Of a stretch of 64,000 nt of DNA, positions 26,725-35,284 are shown one piece after another. The stretch spans positions 1 through 64,000 of the forward strand of contig JAICQO010000019.1 in the NCBI GenBank assembly GCA_025937835.1, read 5' to 3'. The position numbers and the translations under genes were made by a program. Source of the stretch: Polyangiaceae bacterium. GTDB lineage: Bacteria > Myxococcota_A > Polyangia > Polyangiales > Polyangiaceae. The notes beneath the pieces are model-generated. The model saw only the letters and a program-made list of their open reading frames with translations. It did no database searches and was not told where the DNA came from. Position 1 is the first letter of the stretch; each line of letters opens with the position of its first letter.

Positions 26725-28080
26725 ATGTCCGCTGACAGCCACGGCCGGCGTGCCTCGACTACCGTTTCCTCGGACGAGGGCGGCGCGCTGGCACGCTCGA
26801 AGCCCATACCCGGCCTGGTGCTGGTGTTCGCGGATCGGAAGCCCATGGCGCGCGTGTTCCGCTCCGACGCCGCGCCGCTCGAGCTCGGGCGCAGCGACCT
26901 CGCCAACGGGGATCTGCTCGACGGGATGATCTCGCGCAAGCACGCGCGGCTCACCTTCGTAGGCAGCGAGTGGCTCGTCGAAGATCTCGCCAGCTTGAAC
27001 GGCACGTTCGTGAACGGCAAGCGCATCACGGCCGAAGCCCCCTCGCCGCTGCCCTCCGCCGGCATCGTGCGCATCGGCGGCGCGCTGTTGCTGTCGGTCG
27101 CCGACGTCGTGCCGTTCGAGCACTACGGTCTCGGGCTTCACGACGGGCTGGTGCAGGGTCCGGCGCTGCGGCGCGCGCTCGAGACCGCGGCGCAGACTCG
27201 GAAGGCCCTCCCCTCCTCCCTGCTCGTGGAAGGCCAGAGCGGCACGGGAAAGGAGCTCGTGGCGCGCGCGTTCCACGCCGCGGGCCCTGGGCCCGCGGCG
27301 CCGTTCGTTTCGGTGAGCTGCGCGACGCTGCCGAAAGACTTGGCCGAGCGGCTCGTGTTCGGCTCCCGCCGGGGCGGAGGAGGCAGCAGCGACGCGTCGG
27401 GCTACGTCCAGAGCGCCCAGGGAGGCACGCTGTTTTTCGACGAAGTCGCCGAGCTCTCGCTGGAGGTGCAGAGCAAGCTACTGCGGTTGCTCGAGACGCG
27501 CGAGGTGCTGCGGCCAGGCGCGGCCGGGGCCGAGCTCGCGGACGTCCGGGTCTCTGCCGCGAGCGCCCGGGACTTGCGCGGCGAGGTCGGTGCCGGTCGC
27601 TTCCGCGAGGATCTGTACTTCCGGATCGGTAACCCCGTGGTGCGGCTGCCGCCCCTCTGCGAACGGCTGGAAGAAGTGCCGTGGCACATCCAGCACGTGC
27701 TCGAAGAGTTCGCGACGCAGGGCGAGTCGATCGTGGCGAGCGCGAGCTTCGTGGACGCTTGCATGCGCCGGCTCTGGCCCGGCAACGTGCGCGAGCTCCG
27801 CGCCGAAGTGCGGCGCGCCGCCAGCGCCGCGGTCGCCGAAGGCTCGCGGCGCCTGGCCAGCGACGATCTGAGCCCGGTCGCGGGCAACCCGATCGTCGTG
27901 CCCAAGCTCAAGGAGCCCGCGCACTTTCCGGAAGACGACGTGGCCCGCGCGCTCGCGCTCGAGTCCGGCAACGTGCTCGGTGCCGCGCGGAGGCTCGGCG
28001 TGCACCGAAACAAGGTACGGCGCTGGCTCGAGCGCCACCACGTAGACGTCGAGGCATTCAAGCGCCGGACCAGCGTATGA
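26725..28080 (+). CDS. FHA-domain AAA+ transcription regulator without the GAFTGA loop
   Basis: A 451-residue regulator. An FHA domain (residues about 30-110) carries LGRSDLANGDL, SRKHARL and LNGTFVNGKR, and would bind a phosphothreonine. The AAA+ domain follows with Walker A EGQSGTGKEL, Walker B GGTLFFDEVAE, an arginine-finger region FREDLYFRIG and the sensor-like WPGNVREL. The loop that contacts sigma-54 (GAFTGA in classical activators) reads FGSRRGGGGSSDAS, so sigma-54 activation is doubtful. A Fis-type helix-turn-helix ends the protein (GAARRLGVHRNKVRRWL). It overlaps the next gene by ATGA and heads the putative RiPP locus. Confidence 0.88.
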   Translation: MSADSHGRRASTTVSSDEGGALARSKPIPGLVLVFADRKPMARVFRSDAAPLELGRSDLANGDLLDGMISRKHARLTFVGSEWLVEDLASLNGTFVNGKRITAEAPSPLPSAGIVRIGGALLLSVADVVPFEHYGLGLHDGLVQGPALRRALETAAQTRKALPSSLLVEGQSGTGKELVARAFHAAGPGPAAPFVSVSCATLPKDLAERLVFGSRRGGGGSSDASGYVQSAQGGTLFFDEVAELSLEVQSKLLRLLETREVLRPGAAGAELADVRVSAASARDLRGEVGAGRFREDLYFRIGNPVVRLPPLCERLEEVPWHIQHVLEEFATQGESIVASASFVDACMRRLWPGNVRELRAEVRRAASAAVAEGSRRLASDDLSPVAGNPIVVPKLKEPAHFPEDDVARALALESGNVLGAARRLGVHRNKVRRWLERHHVDVEAFKRRTSV

Positions 28081-28949
28081 GCGCCCGAGCCCTGACCGAC
28101 CGCCTGAGCCTCGGCTCGGGGCTCCGGGTCAGCCCGTTTTGCCTGGGCCTGGTCACCGATCCCGACATCGTGGTCGCGGCGTTCGACGCCGGGTTGAACT
28201 TCTTCTTCGTGAGCGCCGACATGCACTGGCCGCTCTACGAGCCGGTGCGCGAAGGCCTGCGCCGGCTGCTCTCGCGGGGCACCGCCGTGCGGGACGAGCT
28301 GGTGGTCGCGGTGGTGAGCTACGTGACGCAGCCCGAGTTCTGCTACGCGCCCTTCTACGAGGTGCTCGAAGCGCTGCCCGGGCTCGAGCACGTGGATCTG
28401 GGCGTGATCGGCGGCTCGTACGCCTCGGATTTCATGACGCGGCTCGCAGAGTACGAGCGGCGCCCGGCCGGCATGCGCGGCATCGCTGCCAGCTTCCACC
28501 AGCGCGAGGCCGCCGCCACGGCGATCTCGCACGGGCTCCTGGACCTCGCGTTCGTTCGTTACAACGCCGCGCACGCGGGCGCCGAGCTCGATCTGTTCCC
28601 GCGCGTGCCCGCCGAGGCGCAGCGCCGCACCAAGCTGTTCAACTTCAAGAGCGTGTCCGGCTACGTGCCGCCCGCGCGCCTCGCCGAGCTCGGGTTGCCG
28701 CGCGAGAAGTGGCGGCCCGAGCCGCAGGATCACTACCGCTTCGCGCTGCGGCGGCCGGAGCTCGACGGCGTGCTGTGCGCGCTCGACAGCGCCGACCAGA
28801 TCGAGGCGCTGTCCCGGCTGCTGTCGGGGCCTGTGCTCACCGAAGACGAGGCCGAGTATCTGAAGACGCTGGCCGCGCTCGACGGAGGGCAGCTCGCGCT
28901 CGACGACGCCGGGCCCGAGTCGGCCGAAGCTCGGGTCGAGTCGGCATGA
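28077..28949 (+). CDS. Aldo-keto reductase-like protein with degenerate active site
   Basis: A 290-residue protein with (alpha/beta)8-barrel-like segments of aldo-keto reductases: GSGLRVSPFCLGL, VAAFDAGLNFFFVSADMHW and LAEYERRPAGMRGIA. The classical catalytic tetrad Asp-Tyr-Lys-His is not evident: the DTA position reads VSAD, the Lys strand reads VVAVVS, and the His strand lacks the motif. It may act as a binding or modifying partner in peptide maturation, or use a different chemistry. It overlaps both the upstream regulator and downstream HlyD genes by ATGA, so it belongs to the same transcript. Confidence 0.75.
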   Translation: MSARALTDRLSLGSGLRVSPFCLGLVTDPDIVVAAFDAGLNFFFVSADMHWPLYEPVREGLRRLLSRGTAVRDELVVAVVSYVTQPEFCYAPFYEVLEALPGLEHVDLGVIGGSYASDFMTRLAEYERRPAGMRGIAASFHQREAAATAISHGLLDLAFVRYNAAHAGAELDLFPRVPAEAQRRTKLFNFKSVSGYVPPARLAELGLPREKWRPEPQDHYRFALRRPELDGVLCALDSADQIEALSRLLSGPVLTEDEAEYLKTLAALDGGQLALDDAGPESAEARVESA

Positions 28950-30154
28950 GCACGAACTTCCAGCGCACGCTCGGCGCGGTCGAGAGCGACGGCCACGGCC
29001 GGAGCTTGATCCTGATCTCGAGCCTCTCGCTGCTGCTCGCGGGCGGGGTGTCGTGGCTATCACTCTCAAGGGTGAATGTGTACGTGACCAGCGACGCGGC
29101 GCGCGTCGAGGTCGAAGAGAGCGCTCACCCGGTCCAGGCCACCGTCGGCGGCAGGGTGGTTCGGGTTTCTGGCGCGCGCCTCGGTGACCGGGTCGAAGCC
29201 GGCGCGCCGCTGCTCGAGCTCGACCCAACCCCGCGGCGCATCGAGCTCGGCCGCGCGCGCGCGGTGTGCGAGGCGCGGCGGCGCTCGATCGAAGCGCAGC
29301 ACGCAGCGCTCGCCAGCGAGGCCCGGGTGCTCGTGCGCGACGCCCGCGCGGCCGACGCTGCGCTCGGCGCCGCCCGGGCCCGCCAGCGGGCCGCCGAGAG
29401 CCTGGCCAAGGTCGCCGACGAGAGCTCGCGCATCGCGCAGACCCTGCACGAAAACGCGCTGCTCTCGCAGCACGAGCTCTTGCGCGAGCGCTCCCAGGCC
29501 GAGGAGCGCTGGGGCACGGCCAGCTCGCTCGAGTCGGAAGCGGTGTCGATCGACGCCGAGCGCAAGGTGAAGCTCAACGAGCGAGCTTCGAACATCGACC
29601 AGCGCAAGGTCGTGATCGCCGAGCTCGAGGCCGACGTGGCGGAGTGCGAGGGCGACCAGAAGCGCCTCGAATACGAGATTGGCATGCACACGATCCGCGC
29701 GCCCGTGAGCGGCGTGATCGCAGAGCTCGTGCCGCTGACGCCCGGCGCGGAGCTCGCGAGCGGCGGGCGCGTGGCTGCCGTGGTCCCGAGCGGCGCGCCG
29801 CGCGTCGTGGCGGAGCTCGTGCCCGGGCCGAGCGTCGGGCGCGTGCGGCCGGGGCAGCAGGTGCGCTTCGCGCTCGACGGCTTCCCGTGGCTGCAATACG
29901 GCTTCGTCGAGGGCAACGTCGCGCACGTCGGCAGCGAGCCGCGCGGCGGGCGGATCCGCGTCGAGTGCACGGTGCGCGAGCACCCAGCGGGGCTGTCGCT
30001 CGAGCACGGCTTACCCGGGCGGGCCGAGATCATCGTCGAAGAAGTGAGCCCGTTCACGCTGCTGCTCCGCGCCGCAGGCCAGGCCGCGCTCGACCTCGAA
30101 CGCGCGGTTCCGAGCGCTGGCGGCGCTCCGAACGCCGCGGGCGCGCCGCGCTGA
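28946..30154 (+). CDS. HlyD-family membrane-fusion (adaptor) protein
   Basis: A 402-residue periplasmic adaptor for a type I-like exporter. One membrane helix (residues about 20-42) anchors it. The lipoyl/barrel-sandwich domain halves flank a long alpha-helical coiled coil (residues about 95-230, rich in Ala/Glu/Arg heptads). The segment MHTIRAPVSGVIAEL is the family hallmark, followed by a beta-barrel (GLPGRAEIIVEE). It connects the ABC exporter with an outer-membrane channel. The channel (TolC) is not in the window. It starts at ATG 28946, overlapping the upstream stop, and is nine bases from the C39 exporter. Confidence 0.9.
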   Translation: MSTNFQRTLGAVESDGHGRSLILISSLSLLLAGGVSWLSLSRVNVYVTSDAARVEVEESAHPVQATVGGRVVRVSGARLGDRVEAGAPLLELDPTPRRIELGRARAVCEARRRSIEAQHAALASEARVLVRDARAADAALGAARARQRAAESLAKVADESSRIAQTLHENALLSQHELLRERSQAEERWGTASSLESEAVSIDAERKVKLNERASNIDQRKVVIAELEADVAECEGDQKRLEYEIGMHTIRAPVSGVIAELVPLTPGAELASGGRVAAVVPSGAPRVVAELVPGPSVGRVRPGQQVRFALDGFPWLQYGFVEGNVAHVGSEPRGGRIRVECTVREHPAGLSLEHGLPGRAEIIVEEVSPFTLLLRAAGQAALDLERAVPSAGGAPNAAGAPR

Positions 30155-30163
30155 GGCTCGGCC

Positions 30164-32932
30164 ATGGCCCTGTTCTTGCTCGCCGGCCGCCGCTTCTTCG
30201 CCCCCGAGATAGTCCAGACCTCGGCCACTGATTGCGGCCCGGCGGCGCTGGCGTCCGTGCTCGCAGGCCACGGCATCTCGGCCGACTACGCGAGGCTGCG
30301 CGAGGCGTGCCAGACCAGCGTCGACGGCACTTCGATCGACACGCTCGAGGAGATCGCGCAAAAGCTCGGGTTGAACGCCGCGCAGTACATCCAGCGCCCC
30401 GAGGATTTACTGCGCGCCGAGGCCAAGAATTTTCCGTCGCTGCTCGTGACCCGCTTGCCCGAGGGCGGGCTGCACTTCGTCGTGGCCTGGCGGCGCGCGT
30501 TCGACTTCATCCAGATCATGGATCCCGGCAGCGGCCGCTCCTGGATCCGGAAGAGCGCGCTCGAGCGGATGCTGCACGTGCACGAGCAGACGATCGCCGC
30601 CGAGGACTGGCACGAGTTCGCCGCGCACGGGCCGTTCGAGAGCGTGCTCCGCAGGCGCCTCGAAGGCCTGCTCGGCGCGAACGGCGGTCGCGAGCTCGAT
30701 CGAGCGCTCGAAAGCCGCGACTGGAGCGAGCTCGCGAGCCTCGACTCCGCGGCGCGGCTATTGGAACGGCTGTCGGCGGCGGGCGTGGTGCGCGGCCGCC
30801 CCCGGCTGTCGCGCGCCTTCGAACGGCTGCGGGCACAAGCGCGGCTCGAAGCCGGAACCGGGCCGGAGACGATACCGGACCGCAGCTGGTCGGTCCGGCC
30901 GCGCGGCAGCCCGTCGGAACTCTCCTGGACGGGCGCGGTCGCGCTGCGTTTGCTCGGCAAGCGTGAGGCCGCGCCCGAGACCAGCCTCGAGCCTGAGCTC
31001 CGCGCCAGCGTCACCGGCGTGGCTCGCTCACCGCTCGCGACGCTGCTCGCCCTGCTGCCGAGCGGGCGCGTCACGGTCGCGCTGCTGCTCGGGCTCTCGG
31101 CGCTGATCGCCGTGTTCGGCGTGGTGGCTCAGGGCCTCGCCGTGCGCGCGCTGCTCAGCATCGATCAGGTGCTGTTGCTGTCGCGCCAGCGCTTGCTCGG
31201 CCTCGGTCTGTACGCGGGCCTCCTGGCGCTGCTCTTGGCGGCGGATCTCGTCACGCAGGGCTTCCTGTTGCGCGCGGGGCGGCGGCTCGAGGCGCGGCTC
31301 TGGGCGGCGATCCTCGAGAAGGTCCCGAAGCTGCCCGAGCGCTATTTCAAGAGCCGGCTGCTCACGGACCTGGCCGACCGCGCGCAGAGCGTGCAGCACC
31401 TGCGGCGTCTGCCGGGCTTCGTCTATCAGGCGCTGCGACTCACGCTCGATCTGGCGCTGACGGTCGTGGTCTTGGCGCTCGCGGATCGCGAGAGCTTGCC
31501 GCTGGCGGGCGCGGCGTTCGTGCTCACGCTGTTCTTGCCGCTCGTGTTCGGGCCGCTGGTTTCGGAGCGCGATCTGCGCCTGCGCACGCACCAGGTGGCG
31601 CTGTCGCGGTTCCTGTTCGACGCCCTGCTCGGAGCCATGCCCGCGCGCTCGCACCGCGCCGAGCGCGCGCTCAAGCGTGAACAGGAGGGCGTGCTCGTCG
31701 AGTGGGCGCGCTCCGCTCGCTCCGCGGTGCAGGTTTCGGTCGCGCTCGGCGCCGTGCAAGCGCTGTCGAACGCGGGCTTTCTGATCTTGCTGTTGTTCGG
31801 CTACGTCGAGCGCCACGGCGCGCTCGGCGGCGGGCTCCTGGTGGTGCTCTACTGGGGTGGGCGCTTGCCGCTGCTCGGGCAAGAGCTGGTCGGCCTGCTC
31901 CGCGAGTACCCCGTGCTCCAGAACGTCGCCGCGCGCCTGGTCGAGCCCTTGAACGCGCCCGAGGAGACGCCCGAGTCTCGGCACGCTCGGATCACGCTCA
32001 TCCCGAGCGACCAAACACATGAAATTCCGGCGAGGCCGGCGCGGCCTGCCCCGGGCAAAGATCAGTCGCGAGACGCTCCTGGCTCCGAAACACGAAAACG
32101 GGGAGCCCGCATCCAACTCGAGGACGTCTCGGTGCGCGTCTCGGGCAAGACCTTGCTCGAGGACATCAAGCTCGAGATCCCGGGCGGCTCTCACGTCGCC
32201 GTCGTCGGCCGCTCGGGCGCCGGCAAGTCTACGCTGCTCGGCCTGTTGCTCGGCTTTCACCAGCACGACGGCGGCCGCCTGCGCATCGACGGCGAAGCGC
32301 TGACCCCGGCGGCGCTCGAGCGGCTGCGGCCGGACGTCGCCTGGGTCGATCCCGCGGTCCAGCTCTGGAATCGCTCGCTGATCGAGAACGTGCGCTACGG
32401 CAGCGTGCGCGAGCCGTCCGCGGCGCGCACCGGCCAGGTGATCGCCGACGCCGCGCTGATCGACGCCCTCGAGCGCCTGCCGGAGGGCATGCAGACCGAC
32501 CTCGGCGAGGGCGGGCGCTTGCTGTCGGGCGGCGAGGGCCAGCGCGTGCGCCACGCGCGCGCGCTGTTGCGCCCGAACGCGCGGCTCGTGCTGCTCGACG
32601 AGCCGTTTCGCGGCCTCGAGCGCGGGCTGCGCTCGTCGCTGCTTTCGCGCGCGCGGAGCGTCTGGTCGCGCGCCAGCCTTTTGTGCGTGACCCACGACAT
32701 CGCCGAGACCGCGGATTTCGACCGAGTGCTCGTGCTCGAGGACGGCCGCATCGCCGAAGACGGTCGGCCGCAGGCGCTGCTCGCCGATCCGAGCTCGCTC
32801 TACGCGCGGCTCTTCCAGGCCGAGCGCGCGACGCTGGAAACGCTCGCCACCTCCGAGCGCTGGAGGCGCCTCGAATTTTCCGAAGGCCGTCTGGTTCCCA
32901 AGGACCCGCCACGCCGAGAAGAGCCGAAATGA
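30164..32932 (+). CDS. Peptidase C39-ABC exporter, leader-cleaving
   Basis: A 922-residue exporter that removes a double-glycine leader and pumps the peptide out. The N-terminal C39 peptidase is intact: Gln18 and Cys24 in QTSATDCGP, His104 in GGLHFVV and Asp120 in IMDPGSG. An unusual stretch of about 150 residues without clear family (about 140-290) precedes the membrane domain of about six helices (residues about 300-590). The ABC domain has Walker A GRSGAGKST (Lys688), the signature LSGGEGQR, Walker B LVLLDEP and the H-loop VTHD. It couples to the HlyD gene and overlaps the next exporter gene by ATGA. Confidence 0.92.
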   Translation: MALFLLAGRRFFAPEIVQTSATDCGPAALASVLAGHGISADYARLREACQTSVDGTSIDTLEEIAQKLGLNAAQYIQRPEDLLRAEAKNFPSLLVTRLPEGGLHFVVAWRRAFDFIQIMDPGSGRSWIRKSALERMLHVHEQTIAAEDWHEFAAHGPFESVLRRRLEGLLGANGGRELDRALESRDWSELASLDSAARLLERLSAAGVVRGRPRLSRAFERLRAQARLEAGTGPETIPDRSWSVRPRGSPSELSWTGAVALRLLGKREAAPETSLEPELRASVTGVARSPLATLLALLPSGRVTVALLLGLSALIAVFGVVAQGLAVRALLSIDQVLLLSRQRLLGLGLYAGLLALLLAADLVTQGFLLRAGRRLEARLWAAILEKVPKLPERYFKSRLLTDLADRAQSVQHLRRLPGFVYQALRLTLDLALTVVVLALADRESLPLAGAAFVLTLFLPLVFGPLVSERDLRLRTHQVALSRFLFDALLGAMPARSHRAERALKREQEGVLVEWARSARSAVQVSVALGAVQALSNAGFLILLLFGYVERHGALGGGLLVVLYWGGRLPLLGQELVGLLREYPVLQNVAARLVEPLNAPEETPESRHARITLIPSDQTHEIPARPARPAPGKDQSRDAPGSETRKRGARIQLEDVSVRVSGKTLLEDIKLEIPGGSHVAVVGRSGAGKSTLLGLLLGFHQHDGGRLRIDGEALTPAALERLRPDVAWVDPAVQLWNRSLIENVRYGSVREPSAARTGQVIADAALIDALERLPEGMQTDLGEGGRLLSGGEGQRVRHARALLRPNARLVLLDEPFRGLERGLRSSLLSRARSVWSRASLLCVTHDIAETADFDRVLVLEDGRIAEDGRPQALLADPSSLYARLFQAERATLETLATSERWRRLEFSEGRLVPKDPPRREEPK

Positions 32933-35043
32933 GCGAGCTCGGTCTCGACCCAATCACCTTTTTGCCGAAGCAGCTCGGGGATGTGGTCGGCGTGCTGGCG
33001 CGCCGCTTCGGCAAGTCCGGGATGCAGGTGCCGCGGCCGCCCATCGACCTGTTGCTCCCGAGCGCGGTCCAGCGCTGGATGGAAGGCGCCGCCACGGCCG
33101 TGGGTCTCGAGGCGGAGCCGATCGGGATCCCGCTCGCCGAGCTCGAGACGGTGCTGCGGCGCGCCGAGTGCCTGCTCATCCCGCGCGGGCGCGGATTTCT
33201 GGTGTTGCTCGCGGGCGGCGCCGCACGGGTCACGCTGCTCGGACCAGACTTCGCTCCACGGCGGGTCGGACGGCGTGCGCTCGCTCGTGCCCTGCGCCTC
33301 GAGCGCGCAAGCACGCTGTTCGGTGACGGCCCGCTCGGTTCGCTCTCGGAGCTGCTCGAGATCCGCGCGGGCGACACGAAGACGCTCGAACGCGCGCTCT
33401 CGGAGCTCGCCGCGGACGCGGAGCTCGGCCCGTGCTGGTTGTTCCGTACCGCGGCGGGGGAGCCGTATTCGCGGCAGCTGCGGCGAGCGCGCGTGCCGGG
33501 CGCGCTCGGGCTCGCGCTCGGGCTCGGGCTCTTGCAAGCGGCGCTCGGGGCGGGCTCGTGGCTGGTCTTCGGCTCGGAGGCGCTGCACGGCCGGCTCGAC
33601 TCCGGGAGGCTCTACGCCTGGGCGCTCGTGCAGCTGCTCGTGATCCCGTTCCAGCTCGGCTCGAGCTGGTTGCTCGGCGAGGTCGCGCAGCGCATCGGGC
33701 TGTCGTTCAAGCGCCGCTTGTTCGACGGCGCGCTGCGCATGCCGCTCGACCTCACGCGGCGCGACGGCGTGGGCGGCTTGCTCGGCCGCGTCAACGAGGC
33801 GGCCGCCGTCGAGGCGCTATGCGTCGCGGGCGGGCTCGGGGCGCTGGGCGTCGCCGCGGATTGGCTGATGGCGATCGTGCTCCTGTCCCGGACCAGCTAT
33901 CCGGCGGCGAGCATCGCGGTCTTCCTGCTCTTGACGCTGGTGCTCGGCGTCACGTGCTTCGATCTGATGCGCCTGCAACGCCGCTGGATGTTCGAGCGCA
34001 TCCGCTTGACCGGCGGCTTCGTGGAGCGGCTGATGGGCTACCGCACCCGGCTGGTTCAAGAGCCGCGCGCGCGCTTTCACGACGCCGAGGATCGCGAGCT
34101 CGAAGCCTATTTCGCGAGCTCGCGCAAGCTCGACCGGCGGCGCGTCGCTTACGGCGCGCTGCCGCGGCTGTTGCCGATCGCGGGCATCGTGCTGCTGGTG
34201 CCGCTGTCGGTGGGGCCTGCGTCCGGCGGGCTCGGCGCGCTCGTGCTCACGCTGGTGGCGATCATGACCGGCGCCTCGGCGCTGTCGCGGCTCTGGGACC
34301 TGCTCGGGCTGTCCGTGTCGGCGACGCTCGCCTGGCGTTCGGCGTCGGCGCTGTTCCGCGCGTCGCAGCTCGACCCTCCCACGCCGCACCTGTATTTCCA
34401 GGACACGGTCGCGCAAACCCGGGCGTTCGGCGACGTGCTGCTCGAGGCGCGCGAGCTCAGCTTCCGCTACCCGAACCGGCCGCGACCGGCGCTCGCGGGT
34501 GTGAACCTGCGGCTCGAGCGCGGCGACCGCGTGCTGATCCAGGGGCCTTCCGGCCGCGGCAAATCGACGCTGCTCGCGATTCTGTCCGGGCTGCGCGCGC
34601 CCGAATCGGGGCTGCTCCTGGTGCGCGGGCTCGATCGCCACGTGCTCACGCCCGGGCAGTGGCAAGCGACCGTCGCCGCCGTGCCGCAGTTCCACGAAAA
34701 TCACGTGTTCACGAACAGCCTGGCCTTCAACCTGCTGATGGGCAGGAGCTGGCCGCCGAGCGCTCAAGATCTCGAGGAAGCGCGCCTCGTCTGCGAAGAG
34801 CTCGGCCTCGGTCCGTTGCTAGCGCGCATGCCGGGCGGCCTCTTCGAGCCCGTCGGCGAGACCGGCTGGCAACTCTCGCACGGCGAGCGCAGCCGCGTGT
34901 TCATCGCTCGCGCCTTACTGCAACGCGCCGAGCTCACGGTCCTGGACGAGAGCTTCGGCTCGCTGGATCCGGAGACGTTGCAACAGGTGATCCCGTGCGT
35001 GGGGCGAAGGGCCGGAACTCTGGTCGTGTTCGCGCATTTGTAG
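32929..35043 (+). CDS. Second ABC exporter, no peptidase, short C-terminus
   Basis: A 704-residue ABC exporter half-transporter. The first about 195 residues are a non-membrane domain with no C39 Cys/His/Asp. The membrane domain follows (about six helices, residues about 200-490). The ABC domain has Walker A GPSGRGKST (Lys545), a signature reading LSHGERSR, Walker B LTVLDES and ends with FAHL, that is, at the H-loop His. The protein therefore lacks the usual helix after the H-loop. It may pair with the C39 exporter as a heterodimer or act as an immunity pump. Start at ATG 32929 overlaps the upstream stop. Confidence 0.85.
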   Translation: MSELGLDPITFLPKQLGDVVGVLARRFGKSGMQVPRPPIDLLLPSAVQRWMEGAATAVGLEAEPIGIPLAELETVLRRAECLLIPRGRGFLVLLAGGAARVTLLGPDFAPRRVGRRALARALRLERASTLFGDGPLGSLSELLEIRAGDTKTLERALSELAADAELGPCWLFRTAAGEPYSRQLRRARVPGALGLALGLGLLQAALGAGSWLVFGSEALHGRLDSGRLYAWALVQLLVIPFQLGSSWLLGEVAQRIGLSFKRRLFDGALRMPLDLTRRDGVGGLLGRVNEAAAVEALCVAGGLGALGVAADWLMAIVLLSRTSYPAASIAVFLLLTLVLGVTCFDLMRLQRRWMFERIRLTGGFVERLMGYRTRLVQEPRARFHDAEDRELEAYFASSRKLDRRRVAYGALPRLLPIAGIVLLVPLSVGPASGGLGALVLTLVAIMTGASALSRLWDLLGLSVSATLAWRSASALFRASQLDPPTPHLYFQDTVAQTRAFGDVLLEARELSFRYPNRPRPALAGVNLRLERGDRVLIQGPSGRGKSTLLAILSGLRAPESGLLLVRGLDRHVLTPGQWQATVAAVPQFHENHVFTNSLAFNLLMGRSWPPSAQDLEEARLVCEELGLGPLLARMPGGLFEPVGETGWQLSHGERSRVFIARALLQRAELTVLDESFGSLDPETLQQVIPCVGRRAGTLVVFAHL

Positions 35044-35099
35044 AGAGCGGAGGCAACCCACCTACACCTTCAGCCTGCGAGCGATTGCTCCGGGCTCGG

Positions 35100-35172
35100 T
35101 ACTCCCGGGAGGACTTGAACCTCCATTCCCAGGCTGAAAGGCCCGGTGTCCTGACCCTTAGACGACGAGAGC
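35100..35172 (-). tRNA. tRNA-Glu (anticodon TTC), unusual anticodon arm
   Basis: A cloverleaf is readable on the minus strand. The acceptor arm is GCTCTCG (5' end at 35172) with CGGGAGT plus discriminator A (3' end at 35100), and no CCA is encoded. The D-arm is GTCT/GGAC. The T-arm is GGAGG-TTCAAGT-CCTCC. The anticodon TTC sits in CTTTCA. The anticodon arm is 18 bases instead of 17 (CCGGG, an 8-base loop, CCTGG), giving either an 8-base loop or a 6-base stem with a 6-base loop; the variable loop is one base short. Strong resemblance to other bacterial tRNA-Glu elsewhere in the molecule. Confidence 0.8.
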
Positions 35173-35284
35173 ACGCCGATGATGCCCGCGCCGAAGCGCA
35201 AGTCAAATCGGTAGATTCGGCGGCTCGTTCTCCGCGACCGGTCTTGGGTTCCAGCGGCGGTCGGAGCTAAGCTACCCGCCGACC

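Noticed and set aside
28077-28949. Possible LanC cyclase next to the exporter
   Set aside because: No zinc-binding Cys/His pattern or LanC repeats; the sequence fits an aldo-keto-reductase barrel.
35043-35284. tRNA-linked integration site (att) for a genomic island
   Set aside because: No integrase and no repeat of the tRNA 3' end were found in the window.
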